This document shows positions 21,235 to 28,661 of a DNA stretch of 43,705 nt, in pieces. The notes under the pieces are model-generated. The model was given only the letters and a program-made list of their open reading frames with translations, ran no database searches and had not been told where the DNA came from. Both the position numbers and the translations under genes were made by a program. Source of the stretch: an uncultured Aquabacterium sp. GTDB taxonomy: Bacteria; Pseudomonadota; Gammaproteobacteria; Burkholderiales; Burkholderiaceae_C. Location of the stretch: the NCBI RefSeq assembly GCF_947366995.1, contig NZ_CANBCC010000030.1, positions 1-43,705 on the forward strand, read 5' to 3'. Position 1 is the first letter of the stretch. Every line of letters begins with the position of its first letter.

Positions 21235-21950
21235 GCCTGGGCCCCCCGACGGGCGGCGCCGAGCAGCTGGTCTCGCAGCGCCGTGCCAATGGTCTCCAGC
21301 AGCATTTCGATGCGCGGCGGGGTGAAGCCATCCCACCCGAGCCGCCGCAGCAGCACATCGCCGGTGAGGCGGAAGCACACCGACTGGTGAAAGGCGAGGT
21401 AGGCCAGTGCCCGCGTGCGCGGGTGGTCTGCCGGCAGATGCATGACCCGAGCCAGCACGCCACACACGGTGTCGTGGCTGGGCGAGATCACCTGTTCGAA
21501 CAGCCGCTCGAAAGCGGCATCGCATTCGGTCTGAGCACGCATGTAGAACTGGATCCAGCTTGCCGGCGCTGCATCGGCCAGCAGCGAGCGTGCGTGTGCC
21601 TGCATGAACCGCACCAGATGGTCCACCAGCGCGGTCGGGTCGGTTTCCTCGTCGCAGGCGGCTTGCAGGTGGGCCAGCGGTTCGCGCATGCGGTCGGCAA
21701 TGTAGTCAGCCAGCCAGGCCGCGGCCTGGCCGTACAGATCGTCCTTCGAGCCGAAGTAGTAAGGAATGGCGCCCAGGTTCATGCCGGCCTGCTGGGCCAC
21801 CATGCGCGTGGTGGTTGCTTCGAAGCCGTGGCGGCCGAACAGATCGAGGGCGGCCATCAGCATGCGGTCGCGGGCGAGGGCACCGCGTGACGATTCAGGC
21901 AGGGCGGTGGGCGGGTGGCTGGCAGGCGTCTGGAAGGTGACGGGCGTCAT
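21231..21950 (-). CDS. TetR-family regulator with CecR-type (DUF1956) C-terminal domain
   Basis: 239 residues. The N-terminal TetR DNA-binding domain (about 27-75) contains ALDLFGRHGFEATTTRMVAQQAG and the recognition-helix end MNLGAIPYYFGSKDDLY. The C-terminal ligand domain has ASWIQFYMRAQTECDAAFERLFEQVISP, the pattern of CecR/YbiH-like regulators. In E. coli CecR sits beside and controls the ybhGFSR exporter, so regulator and transporter types agree. It heads the unit tetR-yhiI-rbbA-yhhJ-phaC-maoC/pta-omf and most likely represses it from the palindrome at 22021-22036. The ATG at 21950 follows AGGAT at good spacing; an upstream ATG at 22022 would run through the operator and is unlikely. Confidence 0.9.
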   Translation of the reverse strand: MTPVTFQTPASHPPTALPESSRGALARDRMLMAALDLFGRHGFEATTTRMVAQQAGMNLGAIPYYFGSKDDLYGQAAAWLADYIADRMREPLAHLQAACDEETDPTALVDHLVRFMQAHARSLLADAAPASWIQFYMRAQTECDAAFERLFEQVISPSHDTVCGVLARVMHLPADHPRTRALAYLAFHQSVCFRLTGDVLLRRLGWDGFTPPRIEMLLETIGTALRDQLLGAARRGAQA

Positions 21951-22020
21951 CGCGGATCCTGTGGCTGGGTGCAGGGGAAACCCTGGCAACAGGTCGCAGC
22001 ATGACACCGCCCGTGCAATC

Positions 22021-22036
22021 AATCAATCGACTGATT
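22021..22036. promoter_or_regulatory. candidate TetR operator
   Basis: AATCAATC followed by GACTGATT is a 16-bp near-perfect palindrome (7 of 8 positions symmetric) in the 139-bp gap upstream of the tetR gene, 71-86 bases before its start codon. It is the only strong palindrome in that gap. It lies in an AT-rich patch (AATC repeated three times at 22017-22028) where a minus-strand -35 such as TTGATT could lie. Binding is inferred from position. Confidence 0.5.
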
Positions 22037-22089
22037 TGATACACCGCAAGCCGCGCGAAAACACCGTCCAGCCATGCGATGGGCGCCGT

Positions 22090-22611
22090 TCAACGCAGGT
22101 TCTGCTGCATGAAACACGCCTCGTCGCCGAAGCTGCGGAGCTTGTCGGCAAGCGGGCCCGCGGGCTGTACCACCGAGAAGCCATGCCGCGCCCAGTAATG
22201 CACCGAGCCTTGCACGGCCACCAGCACCATGGCGTCGCAGCCCATTGCCTGGGCCTGTTGCCGCGCCGTGTCCAGAAGGCGGCTGGCCAGCCCGAGCGCG
22301 CGGGCTTCGGGGTGCACGGCCATGTCGTGCAGATACAGCCAGCGAGGCTGCGCGGGCCGTTGCCAGGCAGTCGCGTGCAACGCCGGCAGGGCGTGCGGCG
22401 TGACGGGTAGGCAGAAAAGATAGGCCCTCAGCTGGCCGCGATGATCCACCCCCCAGCACGTGTCGGGCGCCTGGCCCAGCTTGTTGGCAAAGGCGTCCAT
22501 CGGCTCGACGAAGCCTTCGCCGTAGCAGGCGGCCTGGATATCGAGCACGCCGGGCAGGTCGGCATGCAGCAGGGGGCGGATGGTGGGCGGGGGCAAGGCA
22601 GACACAGGCAC
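22090..22611 (-). CDS. GNAT-family N-acetyltransferase
   Basis: 173 residues. The GNAT fold is clear: TIRPLLHADLPGVLDIQAACYGEGFVEP at the N-terminus, LYLHDMAVHPEARALGLASRLLDTARQQA carrying the acetyl-CoA pyrophosphate loop (R/Q-x-x-G-x-A variant), then MVLVAVQGSVHYWARHGFSV as motif B. Substrate unknown. I chose the GTG at 22611 because an AGGA lies immediately upstream and no ATG precedes the domain; another GTG at 22605 is nearly as good. It is separated from phoH by a strong terminator and stands apart from the TetR unit by 139 bp, so it is probably transcribed alone. Confidence 0.85.
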   Translation of the reverse strand: MPVSALPPPTIRPLLHADLPGVLDIQAACYGEGFVEPMDAFANKLGQAPDTCWGVDHRGQLRAYLFCLPVTPHALPALHATAWQRPAQPRWLYLHDMAVHPEARALGLASRLLDTARQQAQAMGCDAMVLVAVQGSVHYWARHGFSVVQPAGPLADKLRSFGDEACFMQQNLR

Positions 22612-22652
22612 GTATCCTAGGGAAAACCGCTCCGGCTTGTCCGTCGAAGATG

Positions 22653-22683
22653 AAAAAAAAGCCGAGGACGTTGCCTCGGCTTT
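22653..22683 (-). terminator. phoH terminator
   Basis: AAAGCCGAGG (22658-22667) pairs perfectly with CCTCGGCTTT (22674-22683) around ACGTTG. On the minus strand it is followed by an eight-T run (22660-22653). It lies 27 bp beyond the phoH stop and is a textbook intrinsic terminator. Confidence 0.92.
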
Positions 22684-22709
22684 CTGTATGGCGTGGTGCC
22701 GATCGTGCT

Positions 22710-24482
22710 TCAGAGCACTTCCGAAGCGAAGTCCGCCAGGCGCGAACGCTCGCCCCGTGCGAGGGTCACGTGCCCGCTGTGCGGCCAGCCCTTGAACTTG
22801 TCGACCGCGTAGGTCAGGCCGGACGACCCCTCGGTGAGGTAGGGTGTGTCGATCTGCGCCAGGTTGCCCAGGCAGACGATCTTGGTGCCCGGACCGGCCC
22901 GCGTGATCAGCGTCTTCATCTGTTTGGGCGTGAGGTTCTGCGCCTCGTCGATGATCAGGAACTTGTTCAGGAAGGTGCGACCCCGCATGAAGTTCATGCT
23001 CTTGATCTTGATCTTGCTGCGCACCAGTTCGTTGGTGGCCGCGCGGCCCCACTCGCCGGCACTGCTGTCGCCGCGGGCCAGCACTTCCAGGTTGTCGTCC
23101 AGCGCGCCCATCCACGGCGACATCTTTTCCTCTTCCGTACCCGGCAGGAAGCCGATGTCCTCGCCCACCGGCACCGTCACGCGGGTGACGATGATCTCGG
23201 TGTAGCGTCGCTCATCGAGCACCTGGCTGAGTGCCGAGGCCAGCGTCATCAACGTCTTGCCGGTGCCGGCTGAGCCCGTCAGCGTCACGAAGTCGCAGTC
23301 CGGGTCCATCAGCAGGTTCAGCGCGAAGTTCTGCTCGCGGTTGCGTGCCGACACGCCCCACACCGAATGCTTCTGGTTCGTGTAGTCCTTCAGCGTGCGC
23401 AGCACGGCCGACTTGCCGGTGATCTCGCTGACCTTGCCGTACCAAGGCGCGGCGCCCGGGCTCTCGTAGTACACGAATTGGTTGATCAGCAACGACGGCA
23501 CCATGGGCCCGGTGATCCGGTAGTAGGTGATGCCGCCCTGCTGCCAGCTTTCCATGCCTTTGGCGTGGCGCTCCCAGAAATCGCCGGGCAGCGGCAGCAC
23601 GCCGGTGTAGAGCAGGTCGCCGTCTTCCAGCGTCTTGTCGTTGAAATAGTCTTCAGCAGGCAGGCCCAGCGCGCGGGCCTTGATGCGCATGTTGATGTCT
23701 TTCGACACCAGCACCACATCGCGGCCCGGGTGCTCGTTGCGCAGCGCCTGTACGACCCCCAGGATCTGGTTGTCGGCCTTGCCCTGTGGCAGACCCATGG
23801 GCAGCTCGATGGCCATGCCGGTGGTCTGGAAGTACAGCTTGCCCTTGGCTTCGACATGGCCGGTCTTGGCGAGTGCGATGCCCGAATCGGGGGCCACCTG
23901 CTGGCGGTTGCTCATGTCGGCGGCAAGCCCGTCCAAGTCGCGGCTGACCTGGCGGGCGTTTCGTGCCACCTCGGTCATGCCCTTCTTGTGCCCGTCCAAC
24001 TCCTCCAGCGTGATCATGGGCAGGTAGATGTCGTGCTCTTCAAAGCGGAAGAGCGACATCGGGTCGTGCAGCAGCACGTTCGTGTCCAGCACGAACAGCT
24101 TGGCCGGGCCGTCGTCCACCTTGCGGCGGCGGCTGCCCCCGGTGGTGGTGGCCGCGCGTGCCTTGCTGGCGCTGGATGGTTCGGGCGTGGGTGCAGCCGG
24201 CGCATCGACCTTGTCGGCCACGATCGGGGCCGTGCGGGGCGCCGCCACGATGGGCGGGCGCTGCGGGGCCGGCGCCGGATTGCGGGCGGCGTGGCCTTGC
24301 GGCTTGACCAACTCCAGCACCGGGGCGGCGGGCGCCGCGACCTCGGGCAGGGCAGGGGGCGCCGCGTCGGTGTTGCGGGTGCCGGCTTTTGAGCGGCTTG
24401 CCTTGGCCGGTTTGGGCTGCGAGGCGTAGTCCTCCTCGGTCAGCATGTCAGCGCGTTTGGTGGGCGGCTTGGGCAGAGGCAT
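22710..24482 (-). CDS. phoH: PIN domain-PhoH family ATPase (PhoH2/YlaK type)
   Basis: 590 residues. An Ala/Pro-rich, probably disordered N-terminus (1-125) precedes a PIN RNase-like domain beginning KLFVLDTNVLLHDP (catalytic D133, with further acidic residues in ITLEELDGHKK). A PhoH NTPase domain follows, with Walker A GSAGTGKT (403-410) and Walker B FLIIDEAQNL. Such PIN-PhoH fusions have been described as RNA helicase/RNase proteins; the phosphate-starvation link of E. coli PhoH is not shown here. The ATG at 24482 begins MPLPKPPTKRAD. Its ribosome binding site is weak, and only about 23 bases separate it from the T-tract of a strong terminator (24505-24539) in its own leader, which hints at attenuation or at a separate upstream transcript. 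Confidence 0.92.
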   Translation of the reverse strand: MPLPKPPTKRADMLTEEDYASQPKPAKASRSKAGTRNTDAAPPALPEVAAPAAPVLELVKPQGHAARNPAPAPQRPPIVAAPRTAPIVADKVDAPAAPTPEPSSASKARAATTTGGSRRRKVDDGPAKLFVLDTNVLLHDPMSLFRFEEHDIYLPMITLEELDGHKKGMTEVARNARQVSRDLDGLAADMSNRQQVAPDSGIALAKTGHVEAKGKLYFQTTGMAIELPMGLPQGKADNQILGVVQALRNEHPGRDVVLVSKDINMRIKARALGLPAEDYFNDKTLEDGDLLYTGVLPLPGDFWERHAKGMESWQQGGITYYRITGPMVPSLLINQFVYYESPGAAPWYGKVSEITGKSAVLRTLKDYTNQKHSVWGVSARNREQNFALNLLMDPDCDFVTLTGSAGTGKTLMTLASALSQVLDERRYTEIIVTRVTVPVGEDIGFLPGTEEEKMSPWMGALDDNLEVLARGDSSAGEWGRAATNELVRSKIKIKSMNFMRGRTFLNKFLIIDEAQNLTPKQMKTLITRAGPGTKIVCLGNLAQIDTPYLTEGSSGLTYAVDKFKGWPHSGHVTLARGERSRLADFASEVL

Positions 24483-24504
24483 GGTGAAGTCCGTCGGGTT
24501 GGGA

Positions 24505-24539
24505 CAAACAAAAAGGCCGCACACGGCGGTGTGCGGCCT
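24505..24539 (-). terminator. strong terminator just upstream of phoH
   Basis: AGGCCGCACAC (24514-24524) pairs perfectly with GTGTGCGGCCT (24529-24539) around GGCG, an 11-bp stem. The minus strand continues TTTTTGTTTGT, giving a full intrinsic terminator in the minus direction. It sits between the bcp terminator and the phoH start codon, so it does not belong to either gene's 3' end. Confidence 0.85.
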
Positions 24540-24622
24540 CGTTCGGGTCGACCTGATGATCGCAGGGGCGATGCCAGGCAGGTCGGACGTCGGCGGGGAA
24601 ACAGTCAATGCGCAGGGGCATG
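24505..24622 (-). ncRNA. candidate small RNA or regulatory leader of phoH
   Basis: The 369 bp between bcp and phoH hold no credible gene. bcp has its own terminator at 24754-24781, yet a second strong terminator ends at about 24505. Something must start between them. A minus-strand CATAAT preceded by TGTG (an extended -10-like TGTGCATAAT, 24629-24634) would start a transcript near 24622, giving about 118 nt ending at the terminator. No good -35 is visible. It may be an independent sRNA or the attenuated 5' leader of phoH; the rest of the gap (24541-24753) shows nothing else I can name. Confidence 0.35.
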
Positions 24623-24753
24623 CGATTGATTATGCACACACCGTGCCTGCTCGCCAGCGCAGCATCCCGGGCGGAGGCCCGGGGCGTGGCGGCCGCGTGA
24701 CAGCCGCCCCCAACAGGTCACAAACGTGTCATGCTGGTCAGCTGCGGGCGGGC

Positions 24754-24781
24754 AAAACAAAAGGCGCCCGGAGGCGCCCTT
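24754..24781 (-). terminator. bcp terminator
   Basis: On the minus strand AAGGGCGCC, TCCG, GGCGCC and TTTTGTTTT follow one another: a GGCGCC/GGCGCC stem (24763-24768 with 24773-24778) and a T-rich tail, about 70 bp after the bcp stop. The outer A-T pairs need one bulged base. Confidence 0.75.
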
Positions 24782-24851
24782 ACTGAGATGGTGATCCGCC
24801 TTGTTTACGCTTCTTTACCGGAAGGTCTGGCGTGCACACCACAGATACGGT

Positions 24852-25331
24852 TCAAGCGGCTTCTTGCTTCAGGCTCTGGACGGCTTTCAGGACGTCGTCC
24901 ACGTGGCCCGCCACTTTGATGCCGCGCCATTCTTCGCGCAGCACGCCGTCCGGCCCGATCAGGAAAGTGGAGCGCTCGATGCCCTTGACCTTCTTGCCGT
25001 ACATGATCTTGTTCTTCACCACGCCGAACATGTGGCAAAGCTTCTCTTCGGTGTCGGCAATCAGCTCGTACGGCAGTTCAAGGTTGGACTTGAACTTGTC
25101 ATGCGAGGCAAGGTTGTCGCGTGAAACGCCGAACACCACGGCCCCGGCCTTCACGAATTCCTTGTGCTTGTCGCGGAACTGCATGGCTTCGGTGGTGCAG
25201 CCAGGGGTGTGGTCCTTCGGGTAGAAGTACAGCACCACAGTCTGACCGATGTAACCCTGGGGAGTGAATTTCACGCCCCCAGTGGCAACTGCTTCGAATT
25301 CCGGCAACGGTTTGTTCAGGGCGGGTGTCAT
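24852..25331 (-). CDS. bcp: thioredoxin-dependent thiol peroxidase (BCP/PrxQ family)
   Basis: 159 residues, normal for BCP. It reduces hydrogen peroxide and organic hydroperoxides in the cytoplasm. The peroxidatic cysteine is C45 in HTPGCTTEAMQFRD, with the conserved Thr two residues before and Arg in the SRDNLASHDKF region. The resolving cysteine that many BCP proteins carry five residues later is replaced by Met50; the only other Cys visible is in EEKLCHMFGV, so the enzyme may be 1-Cys or use a different partner cysteine. The start at 25331 gives MTPALNKPLPEFEA. A perfect -10 lies 38 bases upstream. Single-gene unit bounded by its own terminator. Confidence 0.93.
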   Translation of the reverse strand: MTPALNKPLPEFEAVATGGVKFTPQGYIGQTVVLYFYPKDHTPGCTTEAMQFRDKHKEFVKAGAVVFGVSRDNLASHDKFKSNLELPYELIADTEEKLCHMFGVVKNKIMYGKKVKGIERSTFLIGPDGVLREEWRGIKVAGHVDDVLKAVQSLKQEAA

Positions 25332-25368
25332 GTTGTAGTGAATCAGCAGCCTGATTGAATAGCCTCAG

Positions 25369-25374
25369 ATTATA
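25369..25374 (-). promoter_or_regulatory. -10 box of the bcp promoter
   Basis: A perfect TATAAT on the minus strand, in an AT-rich island, would start transcription near 25363, about 32 bases before the bcp ATG. The matching -35 is poor (sequences such as AGTGTC or GGGGAG at 16-18 bp), so an activator such as OxyR could be involved; I see no clear OxyR site. Confidence 0.5.
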
Positions 25375-25462
25375 AAGTGCTTCTGCCGACACTCCCCGAG
25401 GTGTGGCCGGATCCCCCTGAGGGAGGATCAGGCTCGGGTCGCTAAGGCGCAAAGACGCCGCT

Positions 25463-25837
25463 TCAGTGCCCGATCAGCAGGGCCGCCCACGCCTGACGAC
25501 CTTCGCCGACCAGGATGTTGAACGTGCGGCAGGCAGCGGCCGTGTCCATGGACTCCACCCCGATGCGCGCGCCCATCAGTTCACGCAGCACCGCGGGCGG
25601 GGGAAAACGAAGCGTGGTGCCCGACCCGAAGACGATCACTTCGGGGCGTGCCGCCACCAGTGGGCCGAAGTGCGCTTCCGTCAGGTCGGCCAGTACGGCC
25701 GGCTCCCAGGGCTGCACGGGCCCGGTGGGTGGAATGAGGATGCTGTGCGTGTAGGCCACGCCATTGACGGACACAGAACCGGGTTCGCAGGCATGGATGA
25801 CGTTGACGCCCTCGGCGCGGTCGGCATGCAGTTTCAT
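25463..25837 (-). CDS. Mth938-like domain protein (DUF498/NDUFAF3 family)
   Basis: 124 residues from the ATG at 25837. The fold signature is clear: VNVIHACEPGSVSVNGVAYTHSILIPP, then PEVIVFGSGTTLRFPPPAVL and GIGVESMDTAAACRTFNILVGEGR (seen as ARIGVESMDTAAACRTFNIL). Eukaryotic relatives (NDUFAF3) help assemble respiratory complex I. The bacterial role is not settled; family genes often lie near secretion or respiration genes. An upstream ATG eight codons earlier is possible but MKLHADR is the usual-looking beginning. It is divergent from alaA across 189 bp, in which a minus-strand TACAAT (25905-25910) could be its -10. Confidence 0.87.
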   Translation of the reverse strand: MKLHADRAEGVNVIHACEPGSVSVNGVAYTHSILIPPTGPVQPWEPAVLADLTEAHFGPLVAARPEVIVFGSGTTLRFPPPAVLRELMGARIGVESMDTAAACRTFNILVGEGRQAWAALLIGH

Positions 25838-26026
25838 GAACGGGTGGGCAGGTTGGTGCACGGCGGCCGCACGGGCTGCGCCGGCCGGGAGAGGGTGTGG
25901 TTAAATTGTAGCTTTCCCTGAAAAAGCCGCGACTTGAGCGCGGTCTGTGTCGACTTGCCGCTTTTGCGGCCGCGTCCGGCAGGGAGAGACCCCGCTGAGC
26001 CCCCACGCACTCCCACGGAGCCTGTT

Positions 26027-27250
26027 TTGAAGCCGATCGCCAAATCCAGCAAGCTTGCCAACGTCTGCTACGACATCCGTGGGCCCGTGCTGGACAAGGC
26101 GCGCCAGATGGAAGAAGACGGGCACAAGATCATCAAGCTCAACATCGGCAATCTGGCCGTGTTCGGGCTGGAGCCGCCCGACGAGATCGTGCAGGACATG
26201 ATCCGCAACCTGTCGGGCGCCGCGGGCTACACCGACAGCAAGGGCCTGTTCGCGCCGCGCAAGTCGGTGGTGCACTACTGTCAGGAAAAGGGCATCAAGG
26301 GCGTCACGGTCGACGACGTCTACCTGGGCAACGGCGCCTCCGAGCTCATCGTGATGGCGCTCAATGCGCTGCTGAATGAAGACGACGAGGTGCTGCTGCC
26401 GGCGCCCGATTACCCGCTCTACACCGCGGCCGTGTCGCTGTCGGGCGGCCGTCCGGTGCACTACCTGTGCGACGAGCAGTCGGACTGGTACCCCGACATC
26501 GCCGACATCCGCGCCAAGATCACGCCCAAGACCAAGGCCATCGTCGTCATCAACCCGAACAACCCCACGGGCGCCCTCTACCCTGAGAGCCTGCTGAAAG
26601 AGATCATCCAGGTCGCGCGCGAGCACCAGCTCATCGTGATGGCCGACGAGATCTATGACAAGACGCTGTACGACGGCGCCGTGCACACCTCGATGGCCTC
26701 GCTGGCCGACGACGTGCTGTTCCTGACCTTCAACGGCCTGAGCAAGAACTACCGCTCTTGCGGCTACCGTGCCGGCTGGATGGTGGTGTCCGGCGAGAAG
26801 CGCCATGCCCGCGACTACATCGAGGGCCTGAACATGCTGGCCTCGATGCGCCTGTGCGCCAACACGCCGGGCCAGCTGGCCATCCAGACCGCATTGGGGG
26901 GCTACCAGAGCATCAAGGACCTGGTGGCGCCCGGCGGCCGGCTGTGCAAGCAGCGCGATCTGGCCTATGACCTGCTGACCCAGATCCCGGGCGTGAGCGT
27001 GGTCAAACCCAAGGGTGCGCTCTACATGTTCCCGCGGCTCGACCCCAAGATGTACCCCATTGCCGACGACCAGCAGTTCGCCTACGAGTTGCTGGCCGAA
27101 GAGAAGGTGCTGATCGTGCAGGGCACCGGGTTCAACTGGGCCCACCCGGACCACTTCCGCCTGGTCTTCCTGCCCAACAGCGACGACCTGACCGATGCCG
27201 TGGGCCGCATCGCGCGCTTCCTGGATGGTTACCGCAAGCGCTACGCCTGA
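26027..27250 (+). CDS. alaA: alanine-synthesising PLP aminotransferase (AlaA/YfbQ type)
   Basis: 407 residues. Class I/II aminotransferase; AlaA makes alanine from pyruvate and glutamate. The first 45 residues (KSSKLANVCYDIRGPVLDKA, then IIKLNIGN) and PDYPLYTAAVSLSGGRPVHYLCDE follow E. coli AlaA closely by memory. The PLP lysine is K240 in FNGLSKNYRSCGYRAGW. The reading frame has no ATG here: the start is a TTG at 26027 giving the family N-terminus (M)KPIAKSSKL, with GGAG six bases upstream; the upstream GTG would add an unconserved tail. hom follows after 73 bp, and since AlaA and Hom both branch from central amino-acid pools a shared transcript is plausible. Confidence 0.93.
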   Translation: MKPIAKSSKLANVCYDIRGPVLDKARQMEEDGHKIIKLNIGNLAVFGLEPPDEIVQDMIRNLSGAAGYTDSKGLFAPRKSVVHYCQEKGIKGVTVDDVYLGNGASELIVMALNALLNEDDEVLLPAPDYPLYTAAVSLSGGRPVHYLCDEQSDWYPDIADIRAKITPKTKAIVVINPNNPTGALYPESLLKEIIQVAREHQLIVMADEIYDKTLYDGAVHTSMASLADDVLFLTFNGLSKNYRSCGYRAGWMVVSGEKRHARDYIEGLNMLASMRLCANTPGQLAIQTALGGYQSIKDLVAPGGRLCKQRDLAYDLLTQIPGVSVVKPKGALYMFPRLDPKMYPIADDQQFAYELLAEEKVLIVQGTGFNWAHPDHFRLVFLPNSDDLTDAVGRIARFLDGYRKRYA

Positions 27251-27323
27251 GGCCGCACCCCTTACCCCTTTGTACCCACCCGCGCCGCCCACGAGGCAGC
27301 GCGCAGCGAGAGAAGAGAACGAC

Positions 27324-28661
27324 ATGAGCCAAGAACAACTGCGTCCCGTGCGAGTCGGCCTGCTGGGCATCGGCACCGTCGGCGGTGGCACCTTCACCGT
27401 GCTGCAGCGCAACCAGGAAGAAATCCGCCGTCGTGCCGGCCGGGGCATCGAGATCACCATGGTGGCCGACCTGAACACCGAGCGCGCCAAGGCCGTCGTC
27501 GGTGACGCCGCCAAGGTGGTGGCCGACGCCCGCGAAGTGATCGCGAACCCGGACGTGGACGTGGTGGTCGAGCTGATCGGTGGCTACGGCATCGCCAAGG
27601 CGCTGGTGCTGGAAGCCATTGCGGCCGGCAAGCATGTGGTCACCGCCAACAAGGCGCTGCTGGCCGTGCATGGCACCGAGATCTTCGCCGCTGCCCGTGA
27701 AAAGGGCGTGATGGTGGCCTTCGAGGCCGCCGTGGCCGGTGGCATCCCCATCATCAAGGCGCTGCGCGAAGGCCTGACGGCCAACCAGATCCAGTGGGTG
27801 GCCGGCATCATCAACGGCACCACGAACTTCATCCTGTCCGAGATGCGTGACAAGGGCCTGGACTTCGACGTGGTGCTGAAAGAAGCCCAGCGTCTGGGCT
27901 ACGCCGAAGCCGACCCGACCTTCGACATCGAAGGCGTGGACGCCGCCCACAAGGCCACGATCATGAGCGCCATCGCCTTCGGCGTGCCGGTGCAGTTCGA
28001 CAAGGCCCATGTGGAAGGCATCACCAAGCTGTCGGCCACCGACATCAAGTACGCCGAGCAGCTGGGCTATCGCATCAAGCTGCTGGGCATCGCCCGCCGC
28101 CAGGCTGAGGGCATCGAGCTGCGCACCCACCCGACGCTGGTGCCGATGCGCCGCCTGATCGCCAATGTGGAAGGCGCCATGAACGCCGTGATGGTGCAGG
28201 GCGATGCCGTGGGCACCACCATGTACTACGGCAAGGGTGCCGGCTCCGAGCCGACCGCCTCGGCCGTGGTGGCCGACCTGGTCGACATCGCCCGTCAGGT
28301 TCAGGCGCCCGCTGCCTCGCGCGTGCCGGCGCTGGCCTTCCAGCCCGATGCGCTGTCCAGCCTGCCCATCCTGCCGATCGAGCAGGTGGTCACCTCGTTC
28401 TACCTGCGCCTGCGCGTGGCCGACCAGACCGGCGTGCTGGCCCGCATCACGAGCATCCTGGCCGAGCAGGGCATCAGCATCGACGCGGTGCTGCAGCGCG
28501 AGGCCGATGAAGTGAGCGGCGAGGGCGGCAACCAGACCGACCTCATCATCCTCACGCACGACACCAAGGAAGGCGCGATGAACACCGCGCTGGCTGCGAT
28601 GCAGGCCCTGCCGACCGTGCTCGCCCCGATCGTCAAGCTGCGCAAGGAAGAGTTGGCATGA
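27324..28661 (+). CDS. hom: homoserine dehydrogenase
   Basis: 445 residues. It reduces aspartate semialdehyde to homoserine with NAD(P)H, the branch point to threonine and methionine. N-terminal Rossmann domain GLLGIGTVGGGTF at about 11-23; catalytic/dimer domain with AAVAGGIPIIKALREGL, NGTTNFILSEM and GYAEADPTFDIEGVDAAHK carrying the conserved Lys. The C-terminal ACT domain (about 355-445, SFYLRLRVADQTGVLARITSILAEQGISI) gives threonine feedback sensitivity. The ATG at 27324 has GAGAAGAG upstream; longer in-frame options lack conserved sequence. The stop overlaps the thrC ATG (ATGA), so hom and thrC are translationally coupled. No thrB is here; in many Burkholderiales it lies elsewhere. Confidence 0.96.
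   Translation: MSQEQLRPVRVGLLGIGTVGGGTFTVLQRNQEEIRRRAGRGIEITMVADLNTERAKAVVGDAAKVVADAREVIANPDVDVVVELIGGYGIAKALVLEAIAAGKHVVTANKALLAVHGTEIFAAAREKGVMVAFEAAVAGGIPIIKALREGLTANQIQWVAGIINGTTNFILSEMRDKGLDFDVVLKEAQRLGYAEADPTFDIEGVDAAHKATIMSAIAFGVPVQFDKAHVEGITKLSATDIKYAEQLGYRIKLLGIARRQAEGIELRTHPTLVPMRRLIANVEGAMNAVMVQGDAVGTTMYYGKGAGSEPTASAVVADLVDIARQVQAPAASRVPALAFQPDALSSLPILPIEQVVTSFYLRLRVADQTGVLARITSILAEQGISIDAVLQREADEVSGEGGNQTDLIILTHDTKEGAMNTALAAMQALPTVLAPIVKLRKEELA

Noticed and set aside
25420-25440. GATCC...GGATC stem between bcp and the Mth938-like gene as a terminator
   Set aside because: One mismatch, tiny loop and no T-run on either strand.
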